Source: an uncultured Rubrivivax sp.
Lineage (GTDB): Bacteria > Pseudomonadota > Gammaproteobacteria > Burkholderiales > Burkholderiaceae_C
Length of the DNA stretch: 7,409 nucleotides
Assembly: GCA_937975735.1 (NCBI GenBank)
Contig: CALJUI010000247.1
Coordinates: 1 to 7,409, forward strand
Reading direction: 5' to 3'
Below, piece by piece: positions 6,254 to 7,409 of this stretch; position 1 is the stretch's first letter, and every line of letters begins with the position of its first letter. The translations under genes and the position numbers were made by a program. The notes under the pieces are model-generated. The model had not been told where the DNA came from. It searched no databases and saw only the letters and a program-made list of their open reading frames with translations.

Positions 6254-7057
6254 ATGAACCACCCCGATCCGCATGCCTACCGGAGCGACGACGGCCCGGT
6301 CTACCACGCGAGCGAATTCACCCGCGGCCCCTGGCACCCCGACCACCAGCATGCCGGGCCGCCGACGGCGCTGGCCTGCCGAGCGATAGAGGCCGCGGCG
6401 GCGGGACACGGGCTGACCCACGTCGGACGGCTGACCGGCAACCTGCTGCGGCCGGTGCCGATCGGCCCGCTCGAGGTCGAGGTGGCCCAGGACTACGTGG
6501 GCCGCAACGCCGGGCACTTCTCGGCGAGGCTGATCACTGGCGGCAAGGAGGTCGCGCGATTCACCGCGCTGGTCCAGCGCGAGTCCGAACTGCCCGTGCC
6601 CGAGGGCACGCCCGGCCACCCCCTGCCCGGCCCGCCACGCGCGCCGGCGCAGTGCGACCCGGCGGTGATGCCGTTCAAGGGCCGCCAGCTCGGATACGCC
6701 GACCTGGTCGAGAACCGGGTCGCCGAGGGCCGCTTCTTCGCCGGCCCGTGCACGGTGTGGTTCCGGCTGCGCCACCCGCTGGTCGCCGGCGAGGCACCGA
6801 GCCCCTACCAGCGCGTCGCGGTCGCCGCCGACTCGGGCAACGGCATCAGCGCGGCGCTGGACTTCGCGCGCTACAGCTTCGTCAACTGCGACCTCACGAT
6901 CAACCTGCTGCGCCGGCCGGTCGGCGAGTGGATCTGCCTGCAGGCGCGCACCGAGCTCGGCGGCAACGGCTGCGGCCTGGCCGAGTCGGCGCTGTTCGAC
7001 GAAGACGGGCTGATCGGCCGGGCGACGCAGAGCCTGGCGGTGCGGGCGCTGGGATGA
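6254..7057 (+). CDS. TesB-like acyl-CoA thioesterase (double hotdog, thioesterase family protein)
   Basis: This 267-residue protein is built of two hotdog domains, as in TesB/acyl-CoA thioesterase II and the 4HBT_3 group, which hydrolyse acyl-CoA to free acid and CoA. The first domain has QHAGPPTALACRAIE (about 32-46) and LLRPVPIGPLEVEV. The second has AADSGNGISAALDF and ends in LFDEDGLIGRATQSLAV, the family's closing strand. TesB uses an Asp-Thr-Gln triad (D204, T228, Q278 in E. coli). By order and spacing the candidates here are Asp193, Thr215 and Gln259, which I infer without an alignment. It is slightly shorter than E. coli TesB (286). No signal peptide is seen, so it is cytosolic. There is no clear Shine-Dalgarno before the ATG. 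It overlaps the next gene by the four bases ATGA. The natural substrate is not evident. Confidence 0.87.
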   Translation: MNHPDPHAYRSDDGPVYHASEFTRGPWHPDHQHAGPPTALACRAIEAAAAGHGLTHVGRLTGNLLRPVPIGPLEVEVAQDYVGRNAGHFSARLITGGKEVARFTALVQRESELPVPEGTPGHPLPGPPRAPAQCDPAVMPFKGRQLGYADLVENRVAEGRFFAGPCTVWFRLRHPLVAGEAPSPYQRVAVAADSGNGISAALDFARYSFVNCDLTINLLRRPVGEWICLQARTELGGNGCGLAESALFDEDGLIGRATQSLAVRALG

Positions 7058-7409
7058 CGCCGCCGGCCGTCCGCGAACTCAAGGCCTTCGTGCCGGCGAG
7101 CGACTTCGAGCGCTCGAAACGCTTCTACACCGCACTCGGCTTCACCTGCCAGTGGACGGCCGGCGAACTGGCCTGCTTCAAGCTGGGCACGAGTGCAGCC
7201 TTCCTGCTGCAGGACTTCCATGTCCCGGCGTGCACCGAGAACTTCAAGATGCACCTGCTCGTCGACGACGTCGACGCCTGGTGGCGGCACGCGATGCCGG
7301 TGGCGCGAGACTTCGGCCTGCGCATCGATCCGCCCGAGGACCGCCCCTGGGGTCTGCGGGACTTCCCGCTGCTCGACCCGAGCGGCGTGCTCTGGCGCAT
7401 CGGCCAGCC
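7054..7409 (+). CDS. VOC family protein (glyoxalase/bleomycin-resistance fold), 3' end outside window
   Basis: An open frame of 118 full codons runs from the ATG at 7054 to the window edge without a stop. The protein shows the paired beta-alpha-beta-beta-beta units of the vicinal oxygen chelate fold: LKAFVPASDFERSKRFYTA at the start, then HLLVDDVDAWW around the middle, and FPLLDPSGVLWRIGQ at the end. Relatives end a few residues after this last motif, so only a handful of codons are probably missing. Metal-dependent glyoxalase I has His and Glu ligands at set places. Here the first strand has no His, and Trp stands near the usual final Glu, so I infer a non-glyoxalase member. The start overlaps the thioesterase stop as ATGA, pointing to coupled translation. 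Function unknown; the broad family name alone does not imply drug resistance. Confidence 0.87.
   Translation, partial: MTPPAVRELKAFVPASDFERSKRFYTALGFTCQWTAGELACFKLGTSAAFLLQDFHVPACTENFKMHLLVDDVDAWWRHAMPVARDFGLRIDPPEDRPWGLRDFPLLDPSGVLWRIGQ

Noticed and set aside
5463..6257. Open frame of 264 codons on the + strand opposite AsmA
   Set aside because: It is rich in Arg and Gln and lies wholly opposite a convincing AsmA coding sequence, so it is a shadow.
7054..7409. VOC protein as an antibiotic-resistance gene
   Set aside because: The bleomycin-resistance label refers to a shared fold. Nothing in the sequence shows drug binding.

Overview
The window is a very GC-rich (by eye around 70% or more), densely coded stretch of bacterial chromosome. 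Codon third positions are nearly all G or C and the style is the same throughout. The protein families and GC content suggest a betaproteobacterium of the order Burkholderiales (Rubrivivax / Methylibium / Leptothrix-like). That placement is an inference from gene content, not from a marker gene. I see no RNA gene, mobile element, CRISPR array, attachment site or origin. No stretch longer than about 70 bases lacks a gene.

Layout. (1) Bases 1-3678, + strand, are a tight metabolic run. It holds the 3' end of a large acyl-CoA dehydrogenase, a second smaller acyl-CoA dehydrogenase (281-1414), a P1/DmpA/NylC-type self-processing aminopeptidase or amidase (1415-2386, starting on the base after the previous stop), and a PLP-dependent fold-III amino acid deaminase / D-serine dehydratase-like enzyme (2422-3678). 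(2) A uracil-DNA glycosylase-superfamily protein with four cysteines spaced for an iron-sulfur cluster (3680-4273) follows with a one-base gap. (3) An AsmA-family membrane-anchored protein (6185-4251, - strand) converges on it, and the two coding regions overlap by 23 bases. (4) After a 68-base divergent spacer, a TesB-like double-hotdog acyl-CoA thioesterase (6254-7057) is followed, with an ATGA overlap, by a VOC/glyoxalase-fold protein that runs off the window (7054-7409).

How it fits together. The two adjacent acyl-CoA dehydrogenases look like subunits of one heteromeric enzyme of the PimC/PimD or FadE26/FadE27 type, which oxidises unusual acyl-CoA thioesters (dicarboxylic, branched or ring-derived). 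The hydrolase and the deaminase behind it could release and deaminate amino compounds, but whether the four genes form one pathway is untested. The thioesterase and VOC protein form a separate small operon. AsmA and the glycosylase-like protein are housekeeping-type neighbours.

I did not find a convincing new biological system. The points most worth following up are the alanine in front of the predicted self-cleavage threonine of the P1 hydrolase, the Fe-S-type cysteine pattern combined with an atypical motif A in the glycosylase-like protein, the hydrolase/dehydrogenase/deaminase gene combination, and two genes whose -10-like boxes lie only six bases before the ATG.
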